A stretch of 64,000 bases of DNA from JAAELZ01 sp965237995 (GCA_965237995.1 CBDEGO010000002.1:186001-250000); one strand, 5' to 3'; shown: positions 27,109 through 36,208, numbered from the stretch's first letter. Translations and numbers: made by a program. The notes: generated by a model not told the origin, from the letters alone.

Positions 27109-27194
27109 AGAGATCTAACGGCTATCTTTATAGCCTATCGATAATTATTTAATATAACAATTTATTTAGTACAACAACTATTTGGAGAACCACA

Positions 27195-28136
27195 ATGAAC
27201 ATGCATACATTAATACAAAAAAGATCTAAGCTAGCCCTCACCGTTGTTTTAGCTTTACTAGCATTTAACACGGCACACGCACAATCTTCCTCTGTAGAGT
27301 GGACTACTGTTGCGGGTATGAAGAGCGCAGGTTTTTCTTACAGAAGTCAATTGTCAATTCTAACTGACACTAGTGAAGCACAAGAAGGGTTAAATATTGC
27401 ACCTTATAAATTGACTAGGCAGTCATCTACAGCACATGGTGGTTCTGCAAGCAGGGCTGTAGATGGTAATACTATTGGCCAGTGGCATAATGGATCAGTC
27501 ACTCATTCTGGTTATCATGAGAGTCAGCCATGGTGGTTTGTGGATTTAGGTTCGGTAAGAGATATTACGAATATACGTATATGGAATCGCACTGATTGTT
27601 GCAGCAATAGGTTACACAATTTTCATGTCTTTGTATCAAATGTACCTTTCATCTACAATGATGTAGCGCGAACTCAAACTCAACCAGGCGTGACTGACCA
27701 CCACTTCACTGGTACAGTTCCACGGAACGCGACAATTAAAGTGAATGGACAAGGCCGATATATCCGGGTACAACTATCAAGCCGTGGCGCTCTATCCCTT
27801 GCTGAGGTTGAAGTATTTGAAAAAGCGCACCAAGCAACATTAATCTCAGAGCAAGCTCCTTTTTATGGAGGCGGAGTTAGCTCTTCCGTTGTTCTAACTG
27901 AAAAGGAATTCCAAGCGGTGATGGCAGAACTATTGCTTGTGGACTGGGAGTTAGATACAGTAGTTGCAACTGAAGGCATATGTGACGTACCAAACCACGA
28001 AATCACGCTTCTATCACTGTCTCAAAATATAATAAGTACTTGTGGCTCTCCTACCGGCGACCCTGCAGCCCCTTTTAATTCATTAAAAGCGCAGAGTGCC
28101 TTGCAACAATTGGTCAATCGACTGCGTATTCAATAA
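27195..28136 (+). CDS. secreted F5/8C (fucolectin-like) protein, paralogue 3
   Basis: 313 residues, nearly identical to paralogue 2 in signal peptide, discoidin-type domain and cysteine-bearing tail. The changes cluster at APYKLT (for ALHKST), HQAT (for HRAV), VVLTEKEFQ (for VILSEKEFR) and QLVNRL (for QLVDRL). The core sugar-site residues (DGNT, NRTDCC, RVQL) are unchanged. The leader, ribosome binding site and terminator were copied with it, so it should be expressed. Confidence 0.86.
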   Translation: MNMHTLIQKRSKLALTVVLALLAFNTAHAQSSSVEWTTVAGMKSAGFSYRSQLSILTDTSEAQEGLNIAPYKLTRQSSTAHGGSASRAVDGNTIGQWHNGSVTHSGYHESQPWWFVDLGSVRDITNIRIWNRTDCCSNRLHNFHVFVSNVPFIYNDVARTQTQPGVTDHHFTGTVPRNATIKVNGQGRYIRVQLSSRGALSLAEVEVFEKAHQATLISEQAPFYGGGVSSSVVLTEKEFQAVMAELLLVDWELDTVVATEGICDVPNHEITLLSLSQNIISTCGSPTGDPAAPFNSLKAQSALQQLVNRLRIQ

Positions 28137-28253
28137 GAAGAGTCATTGATTTTCAATTAATGACTGTGTACTTAGGCGCAGTCATTGATAATGTGAAATA
28201 GGAGTATCATATCAACTACATTGATAAAAGTAGTTGAAGATACTGAAGTAAAT

Positions 28254-28294
28254 AAAGCCGCCTGACTGATAGATACCCAGTCTGGCGGCTTTTA
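28254..28294 (+). terminator. terminator after lectin paralogue 3
   Basis: AAAGCCGCC...GGCGGCTTTT stem-loop, as for paralogue 1. Confidence 0.85.
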
Positions 28295-28405
28295 GTTTAT
28301 TGCTATATTCAATGCCAATTTTCTTAGCTTATAAAATAAATAAAATTAAGAATGAAGCGCCTAACAACAATTTTAATACTGTTTCTGCATCAATAACAAT
28401 CAACT

Positions 28406-29380
28406 ATGCAAGCTTACAAACTTAATTTAGCTTCAGCGCGTTTAGGCGCTTTGGCCATTGCAACTAGCGACGATTCTTTTGCCGCTAAAGAGCGCATGTT
28501 ACAAGATCATCCGCCTGTATTCATTGACGACAAATACGATGACTACGGCAAATGGATGGACGGATGGGAGTCACGTAGAAGACGTAACGCCGAGCATGAC
28601 TGGGCCATTATCAAGCTTGCTTGCACAGGGAGTATTGAAGAAGTTGACATCGACACCCGCCACTTTACAGGCAATTATCCACCTGCTGCTTCTATTGAAG
28701 CTTGTTTAAGCGACAATGAACCGAACGAGGCAACTCAATGGACTGAAATAACCGCGGTTACTCCGCTTGGGCCTGATGCCTCACATTTGATAGAAGTCAC
28801 GCAACAAGGCCCATTTAATTGGGTTCGTGTACATATGTGGCCCGATGGCGGCATTGCTCGTTTACGCGTGTATGGCCAACCAGTTCAAACAACTAACGCA
28901 ATCAATGACGATGGCAGCTTCGAGCTTTCTGGTGCGCTTAACGGCGGTAAAGTGATTGCTTACAATAACGCACACTATGGCAATATCCATTCCATTTTGT
29001 ACCCAGACACCGGTATCGACATGGGCGATGGTTGGGAGACAAGGCGTAGACGCGAACCAGGCTTTGATTGGGTAATTATCGAGCTAGGGCGTAAAGGGGT
29101 GGTTAAGGCCATTGAGGTAGATACCAAACATAATAAAGGTAACTATCCAGATCACTTTTCAATAAATGCCATCTCAACAAAGATTACAGCGCGAGATGCG
29201 CTGGTGGCGCAATCACTGTTCTGGCCAAAGTTAATTGCTGAAAACTCATTAAGCGCAGATAGTGTGCACCGCTATAATGAAAAAGACTTACTTTCAGTCG
29301 AACCAATCACCCATGTTCGGCTCAATATTTTTCCTGACGGCGGAATCAGTCGCTTTAGATTATTTGGTGAAACCACCTAA
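28406..29380 (+). CDS. alc: allantoicase
   Basis: A 324-residue protein with the two-fold repeat typical of allantoicase. The first half has DDYGKWMDGWESRRRR and HDWAIIKLACTGSIEEVDID; the second has MGDGWETRRRREPGFDWVII and KGVVKAIEVDTKHNKGNYP. Each half is a jelly-roll related to discoidin domains. The enzyme hydrolyses allantoate to ureidoglycolate and urea in purine catabolism. No other ureide gene lies in the window, although a cupin_3 protein of ureidoglycine-aminohydrolase-like type is at 22915. The length is normal. Start codon choice follows the first ATG with full N-terminal domain. Confidence 0.9.
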   Translation: MQAYKLNLASARLGALAIATSDDSFAAKERMLQDHPPVFIDDKYDDYGKWMDGWESRRRRNAEHDWAIIKLACTGSIEEVDIDTRHFTGNYPPAASIEACLSDNEPNEATQWTEITAVTPLGPDASHLIEVTQQGPFNWVRVHMWPDGGIARLRVYGQPVQTTNAINDDGSFELSGALNGGKVIAYNNAHYGNIHSILYPDTGIDMGDGWETRRRREPGFDWVIIELGRKGVVKAIEVDTKHNKGNYPDHFSINAISTKITARDALVAQSLFWPKLIAENSLSADSVHRYNEKDLLSVEPITHVRLNIFPDGGISRFRLFGETT

Positions 29381-29401
29381 AAGCCACACAACTAAGTTTG
29401 C

Positions 29402-29443
29402 CTAGAAACTGGTTTTTACTTTAATCCAGTTCTAGCCTTTTCT
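29402..29443 (+). terminator. probable terminator after allantoicase
   Basis: CTAGAAACTGG and CCAGTTCTAG form a stem (one unpaired base) followed by CCTTTTCTT, 22 bases after the stop. Confidence 0.6.
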
Positions 29444-29523
29444 TCATTGAACCTTAAGAAATAAGGCTGGTAGCGCATTAGACTGCACAGTAAACTCCTA
29501 CCAGTTCTTTTGGTTTAAACGCA

Positions 29524-30705
29524 ATGCCTTCTAATATTTCTCTGAATTTTTCTAGATCAGAATACGCCACCCGCCTTTGCCAAACACAGGCGTCAATGCA
29601 TGAAAGCGGTATCGATTTGCTGATCGTAGTGGACCCTTCAAATATGGCTTGGCTGAGCGGTTATGATGGTTGGTCATTTTATACGCATCAGTGTGTACTC
29701 ATACCTAATGAAGGCCTACCGTTCTGGTACGGGCGTGGGATAGATCAACCTGGCGCGATGCGCACCTGTTATATGCCTGCAGAGCGTTTAATCGGATACC
29801 CCGACCATTACGTGCAGTCAGATGAATGCCATCCGATGCAGCATTTAGCGCAAATGATACGCGAACAACAATTGCCTGAAATAAACATTGGCGTTGAAAT
29901 GGACAACTATTATTTTAGTGCTGCCGCTTACGAAACCTTAAAGTCTGAGTTTCCCAAAGCGAACTTTATTAATGCCAATAACTTGGTCAATTGGCAACGG
30001 GCAATAAAGTCCGAGCAAGAGTTGATCTATATTAAACGAGCAGCAAAAATAGTAGAACGTATGCATCAGTGCATATACGAAAAAATCGAAGTCGGCTTAT
30101 CTAAAAATCAGCTCGCGGCTGCCATATATCAAACTGGAATAGAAGGAGCGGAGGGTCATTGGGGAGACTACCCGGCCATCGTACCAATGCTGCCATCAGG
30201 CATGGATGCGACCGCTGCGCATCTCACATGGGATGACCGCCCTTTTGAACAAGGCGACATCACCTTCTTTGAAATTGCAGGATGCCATCGACGATACCAT
30301 TGCCCACTATCTAGAACAATTTCACTCGGAAACCCTCCAAAAAAATATAAAGATGCGGAAACAGCCGTTCTGAATGCTATGCAGGCCGGCCTTGAATTAG
30401 CCAAACCAGGCAACTTGTGTGAAGACGTGGCAATTGGGTTTTTCAACGAATTAGAAAAACATGGTTTTAAAAAGAATAACCGAACAGGTTATTCAATCGG
30501 GCTATCATACCCACCCGATTGGGGCGAGCGAACCATAAGCTTGCGGCGCGGCGACAAAACCGTTTTAAAAGAAAACATGGTACTTCACTTCATGCCCGCG
30601 CTATGGTTAGATGACGGCGGCCTAGAAATAACCGAAGTGATCAACATTACTGAAACGGGCTACGAACTTTTAGCAAATGTCGAGCAAAAGCTATTTATCA
30701 AATAA
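29524..30705 (+). CDS. doeA: ectoine hydrolase DoeA (M24 metallopeptidase fold)
   Basis: 393 residues collinear with DoeA/EutD: LIVVDPSNMAWLSGYDGWSF, WYGRGIDQPGAMRTCYMPAE, IGYPDHYVQSDECHPM, GVEMDNYYFSAAAYETLKSE and LTWDDRPFEQGDITFFEIAG. Then come RRYHCPLSRTI, GYSIGLSYPPDWGERT and a GLEITEV end. DoeA opens the ectoine ring to N-acetyl-diaminobutyrate. The M24 pita-bread fold is shared with creatinase and Xaa-Pro peptidase, but the GYDGWSFY and SYPPDWGERT blocks are diagnostic. The usual partner doeB (deacetylase) is not adjacent, so the pathway is split or completed elsewhere. Confidence 0.9.
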   Translation: MPSNISLNFSRSEYATRLCQTQASMHESGIDLLIVVDPSNMAWLSGYDGWSFYTHQCVLIPNEGLPFWYGRGIDQPGAMRTCYMPAERLIGYPDHYVQSDECHPMQHLAQMIREQQLPEINIGVEMDNYYFSAAAYETLKSEFPKANFINANNLVNWQRAIKSEQELIYIKRAAKIVERMHQCIYEKIEVGLSKNQLAAAIYQTGIEGAEGHWGDYPAIVPMLPSGMDATAAHLTWDDRPFEQGDITFFEIAGCHRRYHCPLSRTISLGNPPKKYKDAETAVLNAMQAGLELAKPGNLCEDVAIGFFNELEKHGFKKNNRTGYSIGLSYPPDWGERTISLRRGDKTVLKENMVLHFMPALWLDDGGLEITEVINITETGYELLANVEQKLFIK

Positions 30706-30994
30706 ATCTAGTTTTTACTGAATCAACCGCGCTGTAAAACAGACGCATTTTATTTTTGGCTTTATTGGTAAATCAAGCACTTACCTACATCTCTATTTAC
30801 CTGTGGATAAGTTTGTGGATAAGAATCAATGTACTCTGCTGTTTTCAACAAGACGGATTAACTAAACTTAAAAGATTAACTTAAAAATAGTTATTTTCTT
30901 TATTTTTCAATTGTTTACCAGATAAGCAAAAGCAGCTAGAACCATCCTCGATGAAAACCCTGAAAACCAACCAGTTAACTTAACTGTTAGTAAT

Positions 30995-31462
30995 ATGCCT
31001 GAAAAAGAACAGCTTACGTCACAATCTCCAGACTATACTGTTAGTTTGTTTCGCAGGTTAGGTGCTCTATTTTACGACACAGTACTCATTGCCTCTCTGA
31101 TCTTTATTGCCGCCCAATGGAGTTTACTTATTTCCGATTCAGCCAAACAAACCACTTTGTTTCAAGCGGCAATGCTGTTCAACATATTTGGCGTTGCTTT
31201 TTTCTATTTGGTTTATTTTTGGAGAAAAAGCGGCCAAACCGTCGGTATGAAGGCGTGGAAAATCACCTTGGTATCCAAAGCAGAATTCGAAGCTGGCGCA
31301 AGCAACCCGTTTATTAGTTGGAATCAGGCCATTATTCGCTATCTTATCGCAGCGGTTTCATGGGCAGTGATGGGCTTAGGTTTTATCATATCTATTTTTA
31401 ATAAGCAGAAGCTAACTTGGCATGACCAAGCCTCGGATAGCATTTTGGTTCGATCTAAATAG
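30995..31462 (+). CDS. RDD-family membrane protein
   Basis: 155 residues with the family's first-helix R..D motif (SLFRRLGALFYDTVLIASLI), about three to four membrane spans, GQTVGMKAWKITLV in the middle and a C-terminal WHDQASDSILV segment (WHD, as in many RDD proteins). RDD proteins are small inner-membrane proteins; some act as Na+/H+ antiporters. It stands alone between doeA and the phosphonate operon. Confidence 0.85.
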   Translation: MPEKEQLTSQSPDYTVSLFRRLGALFYDTVLIASLIFIAAQWSLLISDSAKQTTLFQAAMLFNIFGVAFFYLVYFWRKSGQTVGMKAWKITLVSKAEFEAGASNPFISWNQAIIRYLIAAVSWAVMGLGFIISIFNKQKLTWHDQASDSILVRSK

Positions 31463-31573
31463 GGCTTGCTGGCGTTTTCTTATAATTTATTGAAAACACC
31501 TTTACTATTATAAATAACTGATTCACTATCCGTTTTAATTTACTTATGTGCTTAGCTCACGTTTTAGATCTCT

Positions 31574-32140
31574 ATGGCAACCACTGCATTAGCCAAAGAT
31601 GACCTTATCGATTTTATCCTCGACCTATTTATGCGTCGCGGTGCCGAAGAATACATGGGAGAGCCCGTCAGCATGGCACAACACATGGAGCAGTCTGCCG
31701 CCATTGCGGTAGCCGACGAGGCCTCACCAGAACTAGTTGCTGCGGCTTTACTGCATGATATCGGTCATTTCGTTAGTGACTTCCCGATTGACGCCTTAGA
31801 AAACGGCGTCGATAATATTCACGAATCTGCGGGAGCCCAGTTTTTAGCGCCCTACTTCCCTTCCAGTGTCACAGAACCTATTCGCCTACATGTTGCAGCT
31901 AAAAAGTATTTATGCGCGACCGATGCAAGCTACTTCAAGCAATTGTCTGCTGCGTCCGTGCAATCGCTTAATGTTCAGGGTGGCCCAATGAACCAATTAG
32001 AGATAGCCGAGTTTGAACAAAGCCCGCACTACCGCGCCGCAGTTCAACTTCGCCGTTATGACGACGACGGCAAAGTCGCTGGCTTAACGATTAAGCCCGT
32101 AAGCCAGTATCGCGGCGTATTAGAATCACTGTTGAATTAA
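31574..32140 (+). CDS. tmpB: TmpB/PhnZ-type HD-domain mixed-valent di-iron oxygenase
   Basis: 188 residues. The iron ligands of PhnZ-type HD oxygenases are visible: MAQHMEQS (first His), ALLHDIGHF (HD plus a second His), HESAGAQFL, LHVAAKKYLC (His and the substrate-phosphonate Lys four residues later) and a final RRYDDD Asp. The YMGE pair ahead of the first His matches the Tyr/Glu of PhnZ. Placed before a gamma-butyrobetaine-hydroxylase-like gene, it fits TmpB, which cleaves (R)-1-hydroxy-2-(trimethylammonio)ethylphosphonate to glycine betaine and phosphate. PhnZ acting on the aminoethyl analogue is the alternative. Confidence 0.85.
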   Translation: MATTALAKDDLIDFILDLFMRRGAEEYMGEPVSMAQHMEQSAAIAVADEASPELVAAALLHDIGHFVSDFPIDALENGVDNIHESAGAQFLAPYFPSSVTEPIRLHVAAKKYLCATDASYFKQLSAASVQSLNVQGGPMNQLEIAEFEQSPHYRAAVQLRRYDDDGKVAGLTIKPVSQYRGVLESLLN

Positions 32141-32148
32141 GTAATCCT

Positions 32149-33285
32149 ATGAGTGTTGCACAGTCCATTTCATTTACTCCGGAGCAACTCACAATACATT
32201 GGCAAGATGGCCAAATAAGCAAATTGGCTAGCATTTGGCTTCGAGACCATTGTCAAATGCCTGCAAGCCGCGATGCGCATAGCGGGCAACGCCTGTTTAA
32301 TATCACCGAAATTGACGCGGACACCACCATTGCCGTAGCCACTTTAGAAAACGACATTGTCAGCCTGCAATTTGCACCCGACTTACACCGGTCAGAATTT
32401 ACGACATCATGGCTTTTTGACAATTGTTACTGCTTAAATGCCCCACGCGATACACGTAGCGAACACAGTAAAACCCTATGGAATAAGCAATCACTTGGCG
32501 ATCACCTCCCCGCTTATGATTTCCCTCAATTTTGTAGTGACCGCAGCATAAAACTAAGCGCTTTGCAGTCCGTTCACGAAGTCGGTTTCGCGATATTGCG
32601 CAAAGTACCCTGTGTTGAAGGCCAAGTACTCAATGTGATTAAAGAATTTGGCTTTGTTCGCGATACTAATTATGGGCCTTTGTTTGAGGTACGCACAGAA
32701 GTCAATGCAAACAACTTAGCTTATACCAATCTGGGTTTAGGCTGTCATTTAGACAACCCCTACCGCGACCCCGTGCCTAGTATTCAATTATTGCACTGTT
32801 TACAAAGTTCAACGGAAGGAGGAGAGTCTATCTTACAAGATGCCTTCAATGCCGCCGACGTGCTACGCACTGAAAACAGCACGCACTTTGATATCCTCAG
32901 CCAGCAATACGTCAATTTTCGCTTTCAAGATGATCACACCGACTTACACGCAAGAGTGCCCCTAATCGAAGTGAACGACCGAGCAGAAATCACTAAAGTA
33001 CGGTTCAACAATCGCTCAATTAATGTGCTCAAGTTGCCGCCTGAAACCATTCAACCGTTTTATCAGGCCTATCGACATTTTGCCGAAATTCTAGAACGTA
33101 AAGAACTGCAAGTTACTTTTAAGTTGCAACCGGGTGAATTAGTGCTGTTTGATAACACCCGCATTTTGCACGCACGCACCGCTTACTCTAAAGGCGGCCT
33201 TCGCCATTTACAGGGCGCCTACAGTGATTTAGACGGGCTGTACAGCACCTTAAGTGTGCTACAGCGCCAACACTTAACTTCATAA
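32149..33285 (+). CDS. tmpA: TmpA-like Fe(II)/2-oxoglutarate dioxygenase
   Basis: 378 residues in two domains. The N-terminal domain is of the gamma-butyrobetaine hydroxylase type (IWLRDHCQMP, WLFDNCYCLN, likely zinc ligands). The TauD-like barrel has LGCHLDNPYRDP (HxD iron ligands, ~203) and DNTRILHARTAYSKGGLRHL (distal His, 2-oxoglutarate Arg). Immediately after tmpB (8-base gap), it should hydroxylate 2-trimethylaminoethylphosphonate at C1, the substrate step for TmpB. A BBOX1 or TMLH relative acting on another betaine is possible but fits the neighbour less well. Confidence 0.85.
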   Translation: MSVAQSISFTPEQLTIHWQDGQISKLASIWLRDHCQMPASRDAHSGQRLFNITEIDADTTIAVATLENDIVSLQFAPDLHRSEFTTSWLFDNCYCLNAPRDTRSEHSKTLWNKQSLGDHLPAYDFPQFCSDRSIKLSALQSVHEVGFAILRKVPCVEGQVLNVIKEFGFVRDTNYGPLFEVRTEVNANNLAYTNLGLGCHLDNPYRDPVPSIQLLHCLQSSTEGGESILQDAFNAADVLRTENSTHFDILSQQYVNFRFQDDHTDLHARVPLIEVNDRAEITKVRFNNRSINVLKLPPETIQPFYQAYRHFAEILERKELQVTFKLQPGELVLFDNTRILHARTAYSKGGLRHLQGAYSDLDGLYSTLSVLQRQHLTS

Positions 33286-33297
33286 TTTAGATCATCG

Positions 33298-34533
33298 ATG
33301 AGCCGTACCATTGTTGTCATGATAGACGGGCTGGGCGCCGATTACTTTACTAAGTATCGCCACCGCTTGCCTCACCTCAATTCAATTGCTGAGCGCGGCA
33401 CATACGTTGAACGCATCAGCCCAGAGCGGTGCGCTACGTCGTTACCGGGGCGAACCTCTATCGTAACGGGCGTTTCCAGTGCGGAACACGGAATTTACGG
33501 CAATGTCATTTGGGATGGTGAGCGCTTTCGCTATGCAAACTCAAGCGATGTGCAAGCCCCTACCATCGCAGAGCAAGCGCATTGCGCTGGCTTATGTGTC
33601 GCCAACATTGGTTATGCCATGCTTAAACCTGAGCACAGCAGCTTATATTACCCCGCGGCGTGGTCGCATGAGCTGCTACAAGCTAATGAAGATGGCTCAC
33701 CGACGGTACACGACCAAGTATGGATTGAACAAATGCAGCTAGCCGACAAAGCTCAATGGCTAAAGCCCTTAATAGAACAAGGCTACCCTAGCGCATTTGT
33801 ATCACGCGATTACGAGCACCCTACAGAGTACTTATTATCAGGGCAGATGAACGACCAAATAAGTGCTGACTGGGCCCAAGGCATCGCTTGTACGCGTAGC
33901 GATGTAGATTTCATCATTATCGAAATAGGTATGCCTGATTATTTTTTACACCGCTACGGCTGTGAGCATGACTTAACTCGATTAGCCATTGAAACCGCGG
34001 ACGGGCAAATAGGCAGGTTACTGCATGGCCTCGATCAAGCTGGGCTTAGCGAGGAATTTAATCTATTAATCACCAGCGATCACGGCTTTAGCGATGTAGA
34101 GCAGTCCATCCATCCAGAGCATATTCTTAGTGATACTCTGTTTAGTTGCGAAGGAGGCATCCTGCATTTACATTACGAAAATGAAGCGCATCTACAGTTG
34201 TGCTCGGAGCAGTTAGCTGCCTATAGCGCAGTTCGTATAGATAATAGTTACCTTCCTACAACAGATCGCAACCAAATAGCCGCATTTGCCGCGCCGGACA
34301 ATTGTGATTTTTACTTAGACAAACACCATTGCCGACAAGCAATGGGGCCGGCTCATTACAAAGCAAACCACGGCTTTAAATCCGGTCATGTCGCTGACGA
34401 GCGCTTCTTGGTGATGGCAGGGCCAGATATATCGAAAGATAAACTCGCTTTTGCACAGGCTGAACAAGTCGCGCCTACCATTGCAAAATTATTAGATTTA
34501 GATGCTTCAACTTACCCAATGCCAGCTATTTAA
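33298..34533 (+). CDS. alkaline phosphatase-superfamily phosphodiesterase/phosphonate hydrolase
   Basis: 411 residues. MSRTIVVMIDGLGADYF supplies the first metal Asp and CATSLPGRTSIVTGVSSAEH contains the nucleophile loop (Thr/Ser). The second metal site is seen in IIEIGMPDYFLHRYG and in ITSDHGFSDVEQ; H...NHGFKSGHVADERFLV gives the distal His. This matches nucleotide pyrophosphatase/phosphodiesterases and phosphonoacetate hydrolase (PhnA). The 12-base gap after tmpA places it in the same operon. It may hydrolyse a phosphonate or phosphate ester to feed the operon. Confidence 0.85.
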   Translation: MSRTIVVMIDGLGADYFTKYRHRLPHLNSIAERGTYVERISPERCATSLPGRTSIVTGVSSAEHGIYGNVIWDGERFRYANSSDVQAPTIAEQAHCAGLCVANIGYAMLKPEHSSLYYPAAWSHELLQANEDGSPTVHDQVWIEQMQLADKAQWLKPLIEQGYPSAFVSRDYEHPTEYLLSGQMNDQISADWAQGIACTRSDVDFIIIEIGMPDYFLHRYGCEHDLTRLAIETADGQIGRLLHGLDQAGLSEEFNLLITSDHGFSDVEQSIHPEHILSDTLFSCEGGILHLHYENEAHLQLCSEQLAAYSAVRIDNSYLPTTDRNQIAAFAAPDNCDFYLDKHHCRQAMGPAHYKANHGFKSGHVADERFLVMAGPDISKDKLAFAQAEQVAPTIAKLLDLDASTYPMPAI

Positions 34534-34877
34534 GAGACAAATTGTAAATATTAACCCACATCATAAAGCATCAATATAGGGGTCAACACAAGAAACGGAA
34601 AATATTGTACGTTAAGGAATTATCAAAACCCGTTTAGTTACCAGGTGAACGATAAACTATTTCGAGAGTGATTTTTGATAGTTTGAAACTGCATTAAACG
34701 GTTAAATAATCTCAGGGAGAAATGATTCTCAATAAACAACCGTTTTCAATAGATAACTGTTGGCTCAATAGATTAAAGGAAAAATATGACAGGCCGTTGT
34801 ATACTTTTTGGGACATTCGGGAATCGTTGATATACTCTTAAAAACACATTTTAAGTATTAGTTTAAATAAACCGAAC
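34534..34877. other. gene-free stretch
   Basis: AT-rich sequence with no supportable gene and no clear hairpin. It presumably contains the promoter of the GyrI-like gene. Confidence 0.5.
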
Positions 34878-35513
34878 ATGTTAGAAAAACACGAATGGCG
34901 TAAAAAGGAGAAGGGATATTATCTTCCGAAAAATAAGCCCGAGGTTGTCGAACTACCTGAGTTCAAGTTCATATTGTTAAGCGGGGAAGGAAACCCTAAT
35001 GGTGCTGCTTTTCAAGAATGCATCCGTGCGTTATATCCGCTGGCATACGCCATAAAAATGACTCTTAAGAAAATGGAGGATAAACCGAAGGGATATTCTG
35101 ACTTTACCGTGTATCCCTTAGAGGGGGTTTGGAGTCTCAATGCTGAAGCGATAAAGAACTTTAAAGGCACCATAGACCCAGAAGATTTTATCTACGACAT
35201 TATGATCAGACAACCAAATTTCGTGGATGAAAAGTTCTTTTCGCAAATGTTGGAAAAGGTAAAAGAAAAGAATGCAAACCCTCTGTACGAAAAAATTAGA
35301 TTTCAGAGCTATTCCGAAGGAAGATGTGTGCAAATGCTTCATGTCGGAAAATTTGAAGACGAGCCAGCAAGTTTTGCCAGAATGGAAGAGTTTGCTGAAA
35401 GCGAGGGTTTAACTCGTCATTCAAAAATACATCGAGAAATCTATATATCAGATTTTAGAAAAACCGCACCTGAAAAACTTAAAACTGTATTAAGATTTAA
35501 AGTTCGTACTTAA
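34878..35513 (+). CDS. GyrI-like small-molecule-binding domain protein
   Basis: 211 residues that align with the stand-alone GyrI-like (SHS2 double-module) family: VVELPEFKFILLSGEGNPNG, AFQECIRALYPLAYAIKM, YSDFTVYPLEGVW, IYDIMIRQPNFVDE, VQMLHVGKFEDEP and KIHREIYISDFRKTAPEKLK. The family binds and in some cases hydrolyses hydrophobic xenobiotics; no DNA-binding domain is fused here. It lies alone. The base composition is AT-richer than the neighbouring operon, suggesting an accessory origin. Confidence 0.85.
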   Translation: MLEKHEWRKKEKGYYLPKNKPEVVELPEFKFILLSGEGNPNGAAFQECIRALYPLAYAIKMTLKKMEDKPKGYSDFTVYPLEGVWSLNAEAIKNFKGTIDPEDFIYDIMIRQPNFVDEKFFSQMLEKVKEKNANPLYEKIRFQSYSEGRCVQMLHVGKFEDEPASFARMEEFAESEGLTRHSKIHREIYISDFRKTAPEKLKTVLRFKVRT

Positions 35514-35677
35514 TAATTTTTAAATTCTGACTGGCAGAAAAGGGCAAACAACGCCCATTCGTTGACATTACAAACAGGCAGCCCCATACTCTTTTCGGTC
35601 ATCTTCAATTCCCTCCTCCCCAATCTATTTCTCTTGTCGGCTCCAGTGCCTAATATTCTTATGCAAACCAAGCCAAC

Positions 35678-36208
35678 ATGACATTTCAAGGCGAGTCTTT
35701 TCAAATACTCCTAGATTCTATTTACGAAAACACCAATAGATTAAATTGGGCTGCATCATACTGGGAGGCATTTAAATTTACTGGCGAGAGAGAGGATCGA
35801 GACAACATCGCGGCATCTATAAACGCCCTACCTATTGAGCTTCGCGGTTTTATAGCTTGTGCAATTCAAGGATTCCAGACCGAGGTTATTACTGCTGTAG
35901 GGAGACTTGTTGATAAAGATAATAGATCGAACAGCTTGGTAACTCTAGATAAGTTATTACATGATACCAAGGCACGTAAGGTTTATGATTCGCTCCCTCA
36001 ACTTATGAGTGTCTACGAATATTCCAGTTTCGAAGAAGGATATAACCATTTGGTGGACAATCTAAAAGCCACGTTAGACAATCAAGATGTTAAAAATCTC
36101 GTATTGAACGTTCGCAATAAGGTGGTGGCACATACAGATATAAACTTTAACCATGATAACTTACCATCATATTCCGAAATCATAGATGCAAAAAAAATTG
36201 GTGAGTGA
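35678..36208 (+). CDS. HEPN/AbiU2-like protein, truncated by frameshift at an A8 run
   Basis: The main frame has 176 residues, mostly helical, with VRNKVVAHTDINF near residue 150, matching the R-x(4-6)-H HEPN RNase motif as found in AbiU2-like (abortive infection) and related proteins. After that it enters IIDAKK at an A8 run (36190-36197) and stops three codons later. The alternative frame continues IIELFCPMPVKDG for 66 codons, so the intact protein was about 240 residues. The RNase motif is upstream of the break, so the truncated form may keep part of its function. Defence role is an inference. Confidence 0.65.
   Translation: MTFQGESFQILLDSIYENTNRLNWAASYWEAFKFTGEREDRDNIAASINALPIELRGFIACAIQGFQTEVITAVGRLVDKDNRSNSLVTLDKLLHDTKARKVYDSLPQLMSVYEYSSFEEGYNHLVDNLKATLDNQDVKNLVLNVRNKVVAHTDINFNHDNLPSYSEIIDAKKIGE

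Larger units (their letters stand above)
27112..28305 (+). repeat. direct repeat, unit 2 (lectin cassette)
   Basis: Second copy of the 25236-26429 block. Its left edge abuts the truncated YHS gene, making this the likely inserted copy. Confidence 0.85.

Noticed and set aside
34720..34745. possible Fur-type box (AAATGATTCTCAATAA)
   Set aside because: Too few matches to the consensus and no iron gene follows.
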